Source: Paraliomyxa sp041600735
Lineage (GTDB): Bacteria; Myxococcota_A; Polyangia; Nannocystales; Nannocystaceae
Assembly (NCBI GenBank): GCA_041600735.1
Contig: JBFIJN010000112.1
Coordinates: forward strand, 1 to 19,334
Length of the DNA stretch: 19,334 nucleotides
Reading direction: 5' to 3'
Made by a program: the position numbers and the translations under genes. Below the pieces are notes generated by a model. That model saw only the letters and a program-made list of their open reading frames with translations, was not told the DNA's origin and did not search any database. Every line of letters starts with the position of its first letter. Positions within the stretch are counted from its first letter, which is position 1. Shown here piece by piece: positions 1 to 9,596 of this stretch.

Positions 1-1586
1 AGGTGCTCCGCCATCACCGTCGGATTCCCGCTATGAGCCATCGCCGCCTCGGCGCTCAGCAGCCCGCGCCGCACCAGCGCGGCCAGCGTGACCTCGAACG
101 AGAGCATCCCGTCGGCGCGACCCTTCTGGATCTCGGACTGGATCTGGTGCCCGCGGCCCTCGCGGATCTTGGTGGCCACCGCGGTGTTGACCCGCAGGAG
201 CTCGATCGCCGGCACCCGCTGCGGCAGCGTGCGCGAGGGCAGCAGCCGCTGGGTGACGACCGCGCGCAGCACCCCGGACAGCTGGAAGCGCACCTGACCC
301 TGCTGGTGCTCGGGGAAGGAGTCGATGATGCGGTCGAGCGCCATCGCGGCGTCGGCGGCATGCAGGGTGCTGAGCACGAGGTGCCCGGTCTCGGCGGCCG
401 TGAGCGCGGCGGCCATCGTGGCGTGGTCTCGCATCTCGCCCACGAGGATCACGTCGGGGCTCTCGCGCAGCGCCGCGCGCAGACCCTCGCTGAACGAGCT
501 CACGTGCACGCCGAGCTGGCGCTGGTGCACGAGCGCGCGGCGGTGCTTGTACTCGTACTCGATCGGATCCTCGAGCGTGATCACGTGCTTGGCCGCCGAG
601 CGATTGATGTGCTCGATGAGCGCCACCAGCGTGGTGGACTTGCCCGAGCCCGCGGTGCCCGTCATGAGCACGAGGCCGCTGCTGAACGTGGCGAGCTCGG
701 CCAGCTCCTCGGGCAGGTTGAGCACGTCGAGCGTGGGCGGGTCGGCCCGCACCGGTCGCAAGGCCATGGCCCAGCCGCTCTGCTGCAAGAACAGGTTGGC
801 GCGGTAGCGCTGCACGCGGCCCTCGCTGCGCACGCGCAGCGCGAGATCGACACCGCCGGTGTGGCGCAGCTCGTGCTGGGCGCGAGCGCCGAACACCGGG
901 GCGAGGAACGCCCGCAGCACCGCTTCGTCGATCGCGTGCCCCGGCAGCTCGGTGATCTCACCGGCCACGCGCAAGCGTGCATTGCTGCCGTGCGACAACA
1001 GGATGTCGGACGCCCGCTCCTGCGCCGCGTAGGCGAACACCGAGGCGAGCGGACCAGGGTCGAGCACGGGCTCGTCGCGCAGGGCCTCGAGCGGGCCGCC
1101 GAGCGAGTAGGCCGGCGGAGGTGCAGCCTCGGCCGGCGCGGCGGCAGGGGTCGGCTCGGGCCCGGGCGCGGCGGCGGGGGCCGGACTCGGCGGAGCTCCA
1201 GCCACCGGCGACGCGCTCGCGGCTCGCGGCGCGGGCGAGCTCTCGCCCGACGACGACGATGACACTTGCGTCGCCTCCTCGGCGCCGGCGCGACGAAGTG
1301 TCAGCCGCGGCCCGTCGGCGCGAGGCTCCACGAGCACCGCATACGACTGGCCATCGACCGCCTCGTACTGGGTCTCCACCGCGTGCCCGGCCGCGAGCGC
1401 CTCGGCGCGAGGCCCATCGAGCAGGTCCCCGACCATTGCCTCCACCATGTCGCGGCCCAGCGCGGGCATCGACAGGGTGCGCAGCTCACCGCGCTTGTCG
1501 AGCCACGGGGGCTCGGCGGAGGGAATCACGAGAACGTCTGCCCCTTGGGCGGACAGCAGCTTGAGCAGGGAATCGACGAGCGCCAT
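1..1586 (-). CDS. PilT-like type IV pilus retraction ATPase with duplicated N-terminal domain (3' end cut by window edge)
   Basis: Hexameric secretion-type ATPase that would power pilus retraction at the inner-membrane base. The 528 visible residues contain Walker A GTAGSGKSTT (310-319), the Asp box ITLEDPIEY (336-344), a Walker B region VILVGEMRD (379-387), the His box GHLVLSTLH (401-409) and a PilT-type KIREG segment (473-477) with GHQIQ following. Residues 1-100 and about 178-280 each resemble the PAS-like PilT N-terminal domain; a Ser/Ala/Pro-rich linker (about 108-160) separates them. The C-terminus looks nearly complete where the sequence ends. I chose the ATG at 1586; an in-frame GTG lies at 1607. 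It lies 62 bp downstream of a sigma-54 activator gene on the same strand, with a sigma-54-like promoter in the gap. The family is clear. Whether it drives twitching or has a specialised role is inference. Confidence 0.9.
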   Translation of the reverse strand, partial: MALVDSLLKLLSAQGADVLVIPSAEPPWLDKRGELRTLSMPALGRDMVEAMVGDLLDGPRAEALAAGHAVETQYEAVDGQSYAVLVEPRADGPRLTLRRAGAEEATQVSSSSSGESSPAPRAASASPVAGAPPSPAPAAAPGPEPTPAAAPAEAAPPPAYSLGGPLEALRDEPVLDPGPLASVFAYAAQERASDILLSHGSNARLRVAGEITELPGHAIDEAVLRAFLAPVFGARAQHELRHTGGVDLALRVRSEGRVQRYRANLFLQQSGWAMALRPVRADPPTLDVLNLPEELAELATFSSGLVLMTGTAGSGKSTTLVALIEHINRSAAKHVITLEDPIEYEYKHRRALVHQRQLGVHVSSFSEGLRAALRESPDVILVGEMRDHATMAAALTAAETGHLVLSTLHAADAAMALDRIIDSFPEHQQGQVRFQLSGVLRAVVTQRLLPSRTLPQRVPAIELLRVNTAVATKIREGRGHQIQSEIQKGRADGMLSFEVTLAALVRRGLLSAEAAMAHSGNPTVMAEH

Positions 1587-1602
1587 CGCGAACCGAGGTG
1601 AC

Positions 1603-1618
1603 TGCACCGAGCATGCCA
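1603..1618 (-). promoter_or_regulatory. Candidate sigma-54 (-24/-12) promoter for the pilT-like gene
   Basis: Read on the minus strand the element is TGGCATGCTCGGTGCA. It matches the sigma-54 consensus TGGCAYR-N4-TTGCW at every defined position except one (first T of TTGC is G), with correct GG-to-GC spacing. It lies in the 62-bp gap between a sigma-54 activator gene and the pilT-like gene. Transcription would start near 1592, only about 6 nt before the chosen ATG, leaving no room for a ribosome binding site. That short leader is the main reason for caution. Confidence 0.4.
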
Positions 1619-1648
1619 GGTCTCGCGCCCCCTCGCGGCGGGACTCGC

Positions 1649-2986
1649 TCAGCGCACCACACCGATGCGCTTGAGCAGATCCCGCAGACCCTGGCGGGTA
1701 TAGCCCGTGCGCCGGGCGGCCTCGCTCACGTTGCCTCCGGTCGCCTCGAGCAGGCGCGTGAAGTACTCGCGCTCGAAGGCCAGGCGCGCCTGCTCGAGCG
1801 GCAGGCCGTAGATCTCGTCGCCCGCATCGCCGACCTCGGCGGGGCGGCTGGTGAGCAGCAGATCATCCCGCTCCACCCGCGGCCCCGCGCACAGCATCGC
1901 CGCGCGCTTGACCACCTTCTTCAGCTCGCGCACGTTGCCGGCCCACGTGTGGCCGAGCAGCGCTTGGTAGGCTTCGTCGGCAAACGTCAGCGGCATCCCC
2001 CGCGTGCGCGAGAAGCCCTCGAGGAAGCGATCGGCGAGCAGCATGACGTCGCTGCCGCGCTCGCGCAGCGGCGGCAGCGTGACCGTGAGCTCCGCCAAGC
2101 GATAGTAGAGATCGCTGCGGAACTTGCCCTCGCCCACCATCTGCCGCAGGTCGCGGTGGGTGGCGGCCACCAAGCGCACGTCGACCGGCCGCGTACGCAC
2201 CTCGCCGATGCGCTGGACCTCGCGTCGATCGAGCACGCGCAGCAGCTTGGGCTGGAGATCGAGCGGGAGCTCGCCGATCTCGTCCATCAACAGCGTGCCA
2301 CCGTGCGCCTCTTCGAAGCAGCCGGGATTGTCCTCGACCGCGCCGGTGAACGCTCCCTTCTTGTAGCCGAGGATGGTGGCCTCGGCGAGCTCGCGAGGCA
2401 GCGCCGCGCAGTCGAGCACCACGAACGGACCAAAGGCCCGCGGCGAGCGGGTGTGCACGGCCCGGGCGGCGAGCTCCTTGCCGGTACCGGTCTCGCCGTT
2501 CAGCAGCACATCGAGCGACGCGGTGGCGGCCTGCTCGAGGATCGTGAACACCTCGCGAATCGCGGGGCTCGCCCCGTGCAGCTCCTCGAAGCGGTCGTGA
2601 GGCGAGATCGGAACGTCGACCTCGTCGGCGGTGACCAGCTCGATCTCGATGCGCTGACCCGGGGAGAACACTGTCCCGACGTCGATCCAGGCGCTCACGA
2701 TCCTCGTGGTGCCGATCCAGGTGCCGTTGGTGCTGCCGCGATCGCGCAGCAGCACGCCGCCCTCGCGGAGCACCAGCTCGAAGTGGGTGGTGCTCACCGA
2801 GCCGTCGCTCAGCACCAGGTCGTTGACCGCGCTGCGCCCCCCGGTGATCGTTGCCCGCGCCACCTCGATCTCGCGACCCCGCTCGGGGCCCGAGCGAACG
2901 CGCAGCTTCACCCGCCCCAGTCGTCGGTGCGTGAGCTGCTGCTGCCGAGCAACCTCGATGGTCTTGATGGTCCGGATGGCCACCAT
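1649..2986 (-). CDS. FHA-domain sigma-54-dependent transcriptional activator (AAA+, Fis-type HTH)
   Basis: Bacterial enhancer-binding protein that remodels sigma-54 RNA polymerase using ATP. From the ATG at 2986 it is 445 residues. An N-terminal FHA phosphothreonine-binding domain (about 46-118) carries GRSAVNDLVL and a GSTNGT loop. The AAA+ domain has Walker A GETGTGKE (164-171), an intact GAFTGA sigma-54 contact loop (211-216), Walker B DE at 235-236, the YYRL segment (about 294-297) and WAGNVREL (348-355). A Fis-type helix-turn-helix occupies about 418-442. There is no receiver domain, so the input is probably a Ser/Thr-phosphorylated protein rather than a histidine kinase. A Hanks-type kinase gene lies 1.2 kb away, but a link is inference. 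A TTG start at 3016 would add 10 residues; neither start has a clear ribosome binding site. Confidence 0.93.
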   Translation of the reverse strand: MVAIRTIKTIEVARQQQLTHRRLGRVKLRVRSGPERGREIEVARATITGGRSAVNDLVLSDGSVSTTHFELVLREGGVLLRDRGSTNGTWIGTTRIVSAWIDVGTVFSPGQRIEIELVTADEVDVPISPHDRFEELHGASPAIREVFTILEQAATASLDVLLNGETGTGKELAARAVHTRSPRAFGPFVVLDCAALPRELAEATILGYKKGAFTGAVEDNPGCFEEAHGGTLLMDEIGELPLDLQPKLLRVLDRREVQRIGEVRTRPVDVRLVAATHRDLRQMVGEGKFRSDLYYRLAELTVTLPPLRERGSDVMLLADRFLEGFSRTRGMPLTFADEAYQALLGHTWAGNVRELKKVVKRAAMLCAGPRVERDDLLLTSRPAEVGDAGDEIYGLPLEQARLAFEREYFTRLLEATGGNVSEAARRTGYTRQGLRDLLKRIGVVR

Positions 2987-3056
2987 GGGGGTGAGAATGT
3001 ACCGCGCCGCCCCCAAAGCGTCTGCCCCCGGCGGAGAGTCGCAGGCGCCCCCGCGT

Positions 3057-3074
3057 CATGCGAAATCGCGCATG
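3057..3074. repeat. Short inverted repeat between beta-lactamase and activator genes
   Basis: CATGCG (3057-3062) and its exact complement CGCATG (3069-3074) flank a 6-nt spacer. The element lies 17 nt after the beta-lactamase stop and about 70 nt before the activator start. It could be a weak hairpin or an operator. No T-tract follows, so I do not call it a terminator. Confidence 0.35.
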
Positions 3075-3090
3075 CCCGGGCTCGAACCGC

Positions 3091-4077
3091 TCACGCGTCG
3101 CAGCGCAGCACGCCCAGTCGGTCGAGCGCGGCCAGCCCGTGGGTGACCGCCGGCGACTCCCGTTGCGGCGGCCCGTCGTCGATCACGCGGCTCACGAACA
3201 CATAGGCCTGCTCGGGGCACGCCACATGTCCCACCAACCACGTCACGCTGCCGTCTTCATTGCCACCCGTGCCGGTCTTTGCACTGAACACGAGCTGCGG
3301 GTGGACGCGCGGGAGCACGGTGCCCTCGGGCATGCGCCCCGCGAACGACTCGGGCGGCCGCACCAGCAGCGAGCGCAGCTGCTGCACGTGCGCGCGCCCG
3401 CGCGGCAGCTCGTCTGCGCCCGGCGCCGCGTAGAGCCGAGCCATGAAGCGCAGCGACTCCCGCGGGCTGATGCGAAGGCTGCCCTCGTCGAGCCAGAATG
3501 CGTCGAGGAGGCCCTCTACGCTCGCGTTGCCGTAGTCGAGCGCCTCGAGGTAGTCGCGCATGCGCTCGCGCCCGATCCGTCGCGCCGTGTCTTGGAAGAA
3601 CCACACCACCGACTCGTAGATCGCGGTGCGCAGGCTGTGGTCTTGGTGCCAGCTCTCGATCCAGTACTTGCGTCCGTCCCACTTCATCATCGCGTCGACG
3701 TCGGTCACCACCCCGGTGTCGAGTGCGATGAGTGCGTGGGGGATCTTGAACGTGGACGCCGGGCTCGTGCCCTCGTCACACGGCTGCTCGCCGGCCCAGC
3801 GCGGCGGGCCGCCGCCGAGCTCGAGGAGCATGAAGCAGCCCGGGTGCGCGAGACCCTGCAGCTCGGCCTCGACCGTCGCCTCGCCACCCTCGACGACATG
3901 TCGTCCACCGGGGGGCTCGGCCCGCTCGACGGGCTCGACGGGCTCGACCGCGGGACTCGGGGCACAAGCACCGAGGCACCACAATCCCAGCACGACCCCG
4001 CGCGGGCCTCGGAGGGGAAGGAGCGCGTCGGGACCGACCCGAGCGCCAGGAAGGCTTCGTGGAGCCAGCTGTGGCAT
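3091..4077 (-). CDS. Class D (OXA-type) beta-lactamase, predicted lipoprotein
   Basis: Serine beta-lactamase that would hydrolyse beta-lactams from a membrane-anchored periplasmic position. From the ATG at 4077 it has 328 residues. The class D motifs are complete: STFK with the nucleophile at S108 and the general-base Lys at 111, SVV (156-158), YGN (182-184), FWLDEG containing the family Trp (W195), and KTG (267-269). Arginines followed by a hydrophobic run end in LGAC with Cys38, a lipobox, then a Pro/Glu-rich linker with VEP repeats. An ATG at 4110 would add 11 residues. No transmembrane helices precede the domain as in BlaR1 sensors. It leads a same-strand group with the sigma-54 activator and diverges from the kinase gene. 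Its lipoprotein nature and substrate range are inferred; the enzyme class is secure. Confidence 0.92.
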   Translation of the reverse strand: MPQLAPRSLPGARVGPDALLPLRGPRGVVLGLWCLGACAPSPAVEPVEPVERAEPPGGRHVVEGGEATVEAELQGLAHPGCFMLLELGGGPPRWAGEQPCDEGTSPASTFKIPHALIALDTGVVTDVDAMMKWDGRKYWIESWHQDHSLRTAIYESVVWFFQDTARRIGRERMRDYLEALDYGNASVEGLLDAFWLDEGSLRISPRESLRFMARLYAAPGADELPRGRAHVQQLRSLLVRPPESFAGRMPEGTVLPRVHPQLVFSAKTGTGGNEDGSVTWLVGHVACPEQAYVFVSRVIDDGPPQRESPAVTHGLAALDRLGVLRCDA

Positions 4078-4136
4078 CGGGGCACCCGACGCCCTGGTCG
4101 ACGGGACCATTCCCGAGCAGGCGCGCGTGGGCTTGG

Positions 4137-4142
4137 TAGACT
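4137..4142 (+). promoter_or_regulatory. Candidate -10 element for a leaderless kinase mRNA
   Basis: TAGACT ends 9 nt before the kinase ATG, and no Shine-Dalgarno-like sequence lies between them. A -10 hexamer this close would give a transcript starting at or within a few bases of the start codon. The hexamer is weak evidence alone; the same arrangement recurs before the acetyltransferase gene. Confidence 0.25.
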
Positions 4143-4151
4143 CCGCGCAGC

Positions 4152-6560
<2,409 letters not shown>

Positions 6561-6567
6561 GTCGCGC

Positions 6568-6583
6568 CGCAGCCGAGGCTGCG
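6568..6583. terminator. Small hairpin between convergent genes
   Basis: CGCAGC and GCTGCG form a 6-bp GC-rich stem with a CGAG loop. It occupies most of the 25-nt gap between the kinase stop and the FG-GAP stop. No T-tract is present, so function as a bidirectional terminator is tentative. Confidence 0.3.
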
Positions 6584-6585
6584 CT

Positions 6586-8424
6586 CTAGCGACGCCGGCG
6601 TCGCAGGCCGAGCCCGCCGAGCACGGCGAAGGCCAGCCAACCCCACGAGCCCTCACCCGACTGGCGACAGCCGCAGCCGCCTCCGCCGTCGTCCCCCGCG
6701 CCCGCGGTGTCGGTGTCGCTCTCGGTCCCCGAGCTCGCGCTCGCGCTCGCGCTCGCGCTGTCGGTCATCAGGCCCGTTGCGCTGTCCATGCCGGAGTTGG
6801 AGTTGGAATTGGAGTTGGAGTTGGGGCCTCCGTCGCTGCTGTCCAGCCCGCCCCCGGAGGTGCCGGTACCGCCTGGATCTCCACCGATCTCGTAGACCTG
6901 GCTCTCCGAGCATGCCACGTTGCCGTTGCGGTCCTCGGCGCACGCCTGGAACGTCACGGTGCCGCTGTCGCCCGCGGGGAGCACCACGCGGAACAAGTCA
7001 CCACCCACGAACACGGCGTCGAGCTCCGTCGCTGCGCCGTCGGGATCGAGCACCGCGTAGGCGCGAGCGAGCTGCGGGCCTTCGTCGGTCACGGTCCGAT
7101 CGCTCACGGCAAAGCGCACCGCCGGCGACTCGCCGGCAGCCACCGGGGTCGGGTCTTCCACCGCGATGATGCGCGGCGGCGTCGCGTCGGCCGGCACGGC
7201 CTGATTGGCCAGGTACACCTCGTCGGAGCTGCTGCACTCGCCCTGCGCGGTGACGAGATCGATGCGGCCGTCACCGTCGAGATCGCCGAATTCGCCCCAC
7301 AGGCTGCAATTGGTGGGGGCCGGGAACACGCCCGCGATGTACGTGAAGTTGCCGGCGCCGTCGTTCTCGAGGAAGCGCTCGGGCGAGCCCAGCGAGATCA
7401 CCACGCCGTCGAGATCACCATCATCATCGATGTCGGCACACACGACTCCGTTGTCGTCCAGGCCCGGGTTGCCCGTCACGCGTGCGCCAGTCTCGTCGTT
7501 GAAGTTGCCCGCGCCATCGTTGATGAGCAGCTGCTCGGTGAAGCCACCGCCGATGTTGTCGATCCACAGGTCGAGGTCGCCGTCGCCGTCCACGTCGCAC
7601 GGCGCGACGTTGTAGTGGAAGTTGCCCGTGGCCGGCGGATCGATCGAGCCCCCGGCCGTGAACGTGCCGGTGCCGTCGTTGAGCCACAGCGCCCCGGTGC
7701 CGCCGGTGTGGGCATTGACGACGAGGTCGAGGTCGAAGTCTCGATCGGCGTCGAAGAACTCGCAGTCGTCGATGCCGCTGCCCGAGATCGAGCCGGGGAT
7801 TGCACCCTCGGCCTCCTCGAACATGCCGAGGCCGTCGTTGATGTACAGGTGCCCGAACGGCGGCCCGCCCCCGGCGTAGGCATCGGCGCTGAAGATGTCG
7901 AGGTCGCCATCGCCGTCCACGTCGCCCATGCGCGCCGCAGCCCCTTGCGGGTAGTTGCCCGCCGGCAGGCGAACGTCGGCCTCGTCGGTGAACACACCCG
8001 AGCCATCGTTGATGAACAGCACGTAGGCACCACCGCTGCCGCTCGGTCCGAAGATGTCGACCGCGCCGTCGCCGTCCACGTCGCCGACCGCGATCTGGCG
8101 CAGCGCACCGCTGTAGCCGCCCACCGCCGAGGCCGAGACGTTGGTGAAGCCCGCGGCGCCGTCGTTGGCGTAGACCACGAAGGGCTGGCTGCTGTTGCCG
8201 CCGTTGAAGAAGTCGTTGTAGTTGGCCAGCAGCAGATCGAGATCGTCGTCGCCGTCGATGTCGGTCAGCCGCATATGGTTGGTCCAACAGCCCGAGCCCC
8301 CGCACGCTTGGGGGTTGAGCGCGCCCGGGACGAGATCGAAGCGGGGGGAGCCCGCCTCGACGGGGTTGGACAGGAGCAAGCCGGTGAAGAGCGCCGCGAC
8401 GGCGGCGAGTGCATGTCGAGTCAA
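6586..8424 (-). CDS. FG-GAP/VCBS repeat surface protein with MYXO-CTERM sorting tail
   Basis: Exported protein of 612 residues from a TTG start at 8424. The start is supported by GGAGG five bases upstream and by an immediate signal peptide (about 1-24, ending VEA). Seven calcium-binding DxDGDGxxD-type loops start near residues 55, 115, 168, 225, 277, 331 and 381; spacing is about 50-60 residues, fitting a seven-bladed integrin-like propeller. The fourth loop (DADRDFDLD) and sixth (DIDDDGDLD) are degenerate. A beta-rich domain (about 415-512) follows, then a linker with alternating Asn-Ser and Ser-Ala tracts. The tail is the myxobacterial MYXO-CTERM signal: GCGCRQ (583-588), a hydrophobic helix and a run of arginines. 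It is probably anchored on the cell surface; the ligand is unknown. It shares a divergent promoter region with the Cys-rich lipoprotein. Confidence 0.92.
   Translation of the reverse strand: MTRHALAAVAALFTGLLLSNPVEAGSPRFDLVPGALNPQACGGSGCWTNHMRLTDIDGDDDLDLLLANYNDFFNGGNSSQPFVVYANDGAAGFTNVSASAVGGYSGALRQIAVGDVDGDGAVDIFGPSGSGGAYVLFINDGSGVFTDEADVRLPAGNYPQGAAARMGDVDGDGDLDIFSADAYAGGGPPFGHLYINDGLGMFEEAEGAIPGSISGSGIDDCEFFDADRDFDLDLVVNAHTGGTGALWLNDGTGTFTAGGSIDPPATGNFHYNVAPCDVDGDGDLDLWIDNIGGGFTEQLLINDGAGNFNDETGARVTGNPGLDDNGVVCADIDDDGDLDGVVISLGSPERFLENDGAGNFTYIAGVFPAPTNCSLWGEFGDLDGDGRIDLVTAQGECSSSDEVYLANQAVPADATPPRIIAVEDPTPVAAGESPAVRFAVSDRTVTDEGPQLARAYAVLDPDGAATELDAVFVGGDLFRVVLPAGDSGTVTFQACAEDRNGNVACSESQVYEIGGDPGGTGTSGGGLDSSDGGPNSNSNSNSNSGMDSATGLMTDSASASASASSGTESDTDTAGAGDDGGGGCGCRQSGEGSWGWLAFAVLGGLGLRRRRR
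6733..6826. repeat. Two hexanucleotide microsatellites inside the FG-GAP gene linker
   Basis: Four perfect GCTCGC units occupy 6733-6756. An imperfect array of TTGGAG-type units occupies 6793-6826. On the coding (minus) strand they encode the Ser-Ala and Asn-Ser alternating tracts of the linker. Six-base units keep the reading frame, so slippage would change linker length by two residues at a time. Confidence 0.8.
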
Positions 8425-8429
8425 GGTGG

Positions 8430-8434
8430 CCTCC
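8430..8434 (-). promoter_or_regulatory. Ribosome binding site deciding the TTG start of the FG-GAP gene
   Basis: GGAGG on the minus strand lies five bases before the TTG at 8424. The reading frame stays open far upstream, with several alternative starts. This site, together with the signal peptide that begins at the TTG, fixes the start. Confidence 0.7.
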
Positions 8435-8467
8435 AGCACGACCCCGCGAGAAGGGTCGCTCCCGCGC

Positions 8468-8473
8468 AGTATA
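8468..8473 (-). promoter_or_regulatory. Candidate -10 box for the FG-GAP gene
   Basis: TATACT on the minus strand matches the sigma-70 -10 consensus TATAAT at five of six positions and stands out in this GC-rich gap. It predicts a leader of about 37 nt before the TTG start. I see no convincing -35 box at the right distance. Confidence 0.35.
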
Positions 8474-8506
8474 GGGCTGCTCTGGGATCGGGCGGCTGGC
8501 CCGCGG

Positions 8507-8518
8507 CCCGGCGCCGGG
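8507..8518. promoter_or_regulatory. Perfect 12-bp palindrome in the divergent promoter region
   Basis: CCCGGCGCCGGG is its own reverse complement. It lies near the middle of the 174-bp gap between the FG-GAP gene and the Cys-rich lipoprotein gene. It could be a dimeric-regulator site acting on both promoters, or chance in GC-rich DNA. Confidence 0.3.
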
Positions 8519-8598
8519 AATGTAACCCTCCCCCCTCGACACGTGCCGCGGGAGCGGTTCATACTCGGAAGCCTGTCCCCCCAAAGGTAACGAAGCCA

Positions 8599-9507
8599 AT
8601 GAACCGCGCGCTGTTCCTTCCCCTCATTGCCACGCTCGCGCTCGCGTGCGGCTCCAAAGACGACAACCCCATGGGCGGTGAGAGTGGCGCCGACGACGGG
8701 ACCACGGGAAGCACGGGCTTCGTCCCCGAGCCCACCACCGCCGCCACGACGGTCATGGGCACCTCCACCGGCGCCGTCGATGACACGTCCACGGGCATGT
8801 CCTTCTTGGTGCCTCCCGACGGCAACGGCGGCCAGGTCGAGTGCGACATCTGGAATCAAGACTGCCCCGACGGCGAGAAGTGCATGCCGTGGGCGAACAA
8901 CGGCGGCAACTCGTGGAACGCCACGCGCTGCTCGCCGATCGCCGACAACCCGGGTCAGGTGGGCGACGAGTGCTCGGTCGAAGGCAGCGGCGTGAGCGGC
9001 ATCGACGACTGTGACATCTCGTCGATGTGCTACTACGTCGACCCGAAGACCAACCTCGGCACCTGCGTGGGCTTCTGCGAGGGCTCCGAGGCCGCACCGA
9101 TGTGTGATCAGGGCTTCTTGTGCTCGATCTCCAACGACGGCGTGCTGATCCTCTGCCGCCGCGAGTGCGACCCGCTACTCCAGGATTGTGCGGGCAGCTC
9201 GGCCTGCCTGCCGGCCAACGGCAGCGACGGCTTCGTGTGCATCGTGGATGCCTCGGGTGAGATGGGGGCGCCCGGCGATCCGTGCGAGTACCTCAACGCC
9301 TGCGACCCGGGCCTGTTCTGCGCCAACGCCGATGCCGTCCCCAACTGCGTGGGCTCGGGCGGCTGTTGCAGCGAGTTCTGCGACCTCACCGACCCCGTGC
9401 CCGCCGATGGCTGCTCGCTCGCGGGTCAGGAGTGCGAGTCCTGGTTCGAGATGGGCGCTGCGCCACCCGACCTCGAGCACGTGGGCGCCTGCGTCTTGCC
9501 GGCCTGA
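8599..9507 (+). CDS. Cys-rich outer-membrane/surface lipoprotein
   Basis: Secreted lipoprotein of 302 residues with no recognisable catalytic domain. A short signal peptide ends in the lipobox LALAC (13-17). Cys17 would be lipidated and Gly18 at +2 favours outer-membrane localisation. A Gly/Ser/Thr/Asp-rich linker (about 20-70) follows. Residues 82-298 hold 26 cysteines, an even number consistent with up to 13 disulfides, in patterns such as CDIWNQDCPDGEKC and CDPGLFC. Proteins of this style are numerous in Nannocystineae genomes and, as I recall, are often automatically mislabelled; I assign no enzyme function. The start is the ATG at 8599. It diverges from the FG-GAP surface protein gene, so the two may be co-regulated envelope components. 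Confidence 0.88.
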   Translation: MNRALFLPLIATLALACGSKDDNPMGGESGADDGTTGSTGFVPEPTTAATTVMGTSTGAVDDTSTGMSFLVPPDGNGGQVECDIWNQDCPDGEKCMPWANNGGNSWNATRCSPIADNPGQVGDECSVEGSGVSGIDDCDISSMCYYVDPKTNLGTCVGFCEGSEAAPMCDQGFLCSISNDGVLILCRRECDPLLQDCAGSSACLPANGSDGFVCIVDASGEMGAPGDPCEYLNACDPGLFCANADAVPNCVGSGGCCSEFCDLTDPVPADGCSLAGQECESWFEMGAAPPDLEHVGACVLPA

Positions 9508-9533
9508 TCGTCGGTCGCCGCATCGGCCCAAGC

Positions 9534-9560
9534 AGCCCGCACCCCTCGGGGTCGCGGGCT
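9534..9560 (+). terminator. Rho-independent-type terminator after the Cys-rich lipoprotein gene
   Basis: AGCCCGCACCCC (9534-9545) pairs with GGGGT and GCGGGCT (9548-9560). This makes a 12-bp GC-rich stem with one bulged C at 9553 and a 2-nt loop in the sequence as written. TTCTTC-like bases follow. It begins about 27 nt after the stop codon and separates the lipoprotein from the ligase gene. Confidence 0.6.
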
Positions 9561-9596
9561 TCTTCGCGCCCGCGCGAGTACGATTGCGGGACTACG

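Noticed and set aside
3..1262. Plus-strand open frame of 419 codons over the pilT-like gene
   Set aside because: Composition is dominated by Arg, His, Leu and Glu, typical of an antisense shadow. The minus strand carries complete PilT motifs.
3911..3953. Short GCTCGACGG-type direct repeats in the beta-lactamase N-terminus
   Set aside because: They encode the VEPVEPVE linker. The array is short and explained by low-complexity coding, so it is not a separate element.
3091..4077. BlaR1/MecR1-type beta-lactam sensor
   Set aside because: No transmembrane helices or zinc-protease domain precede the class D domain. A lipobox and short linker are present instead.
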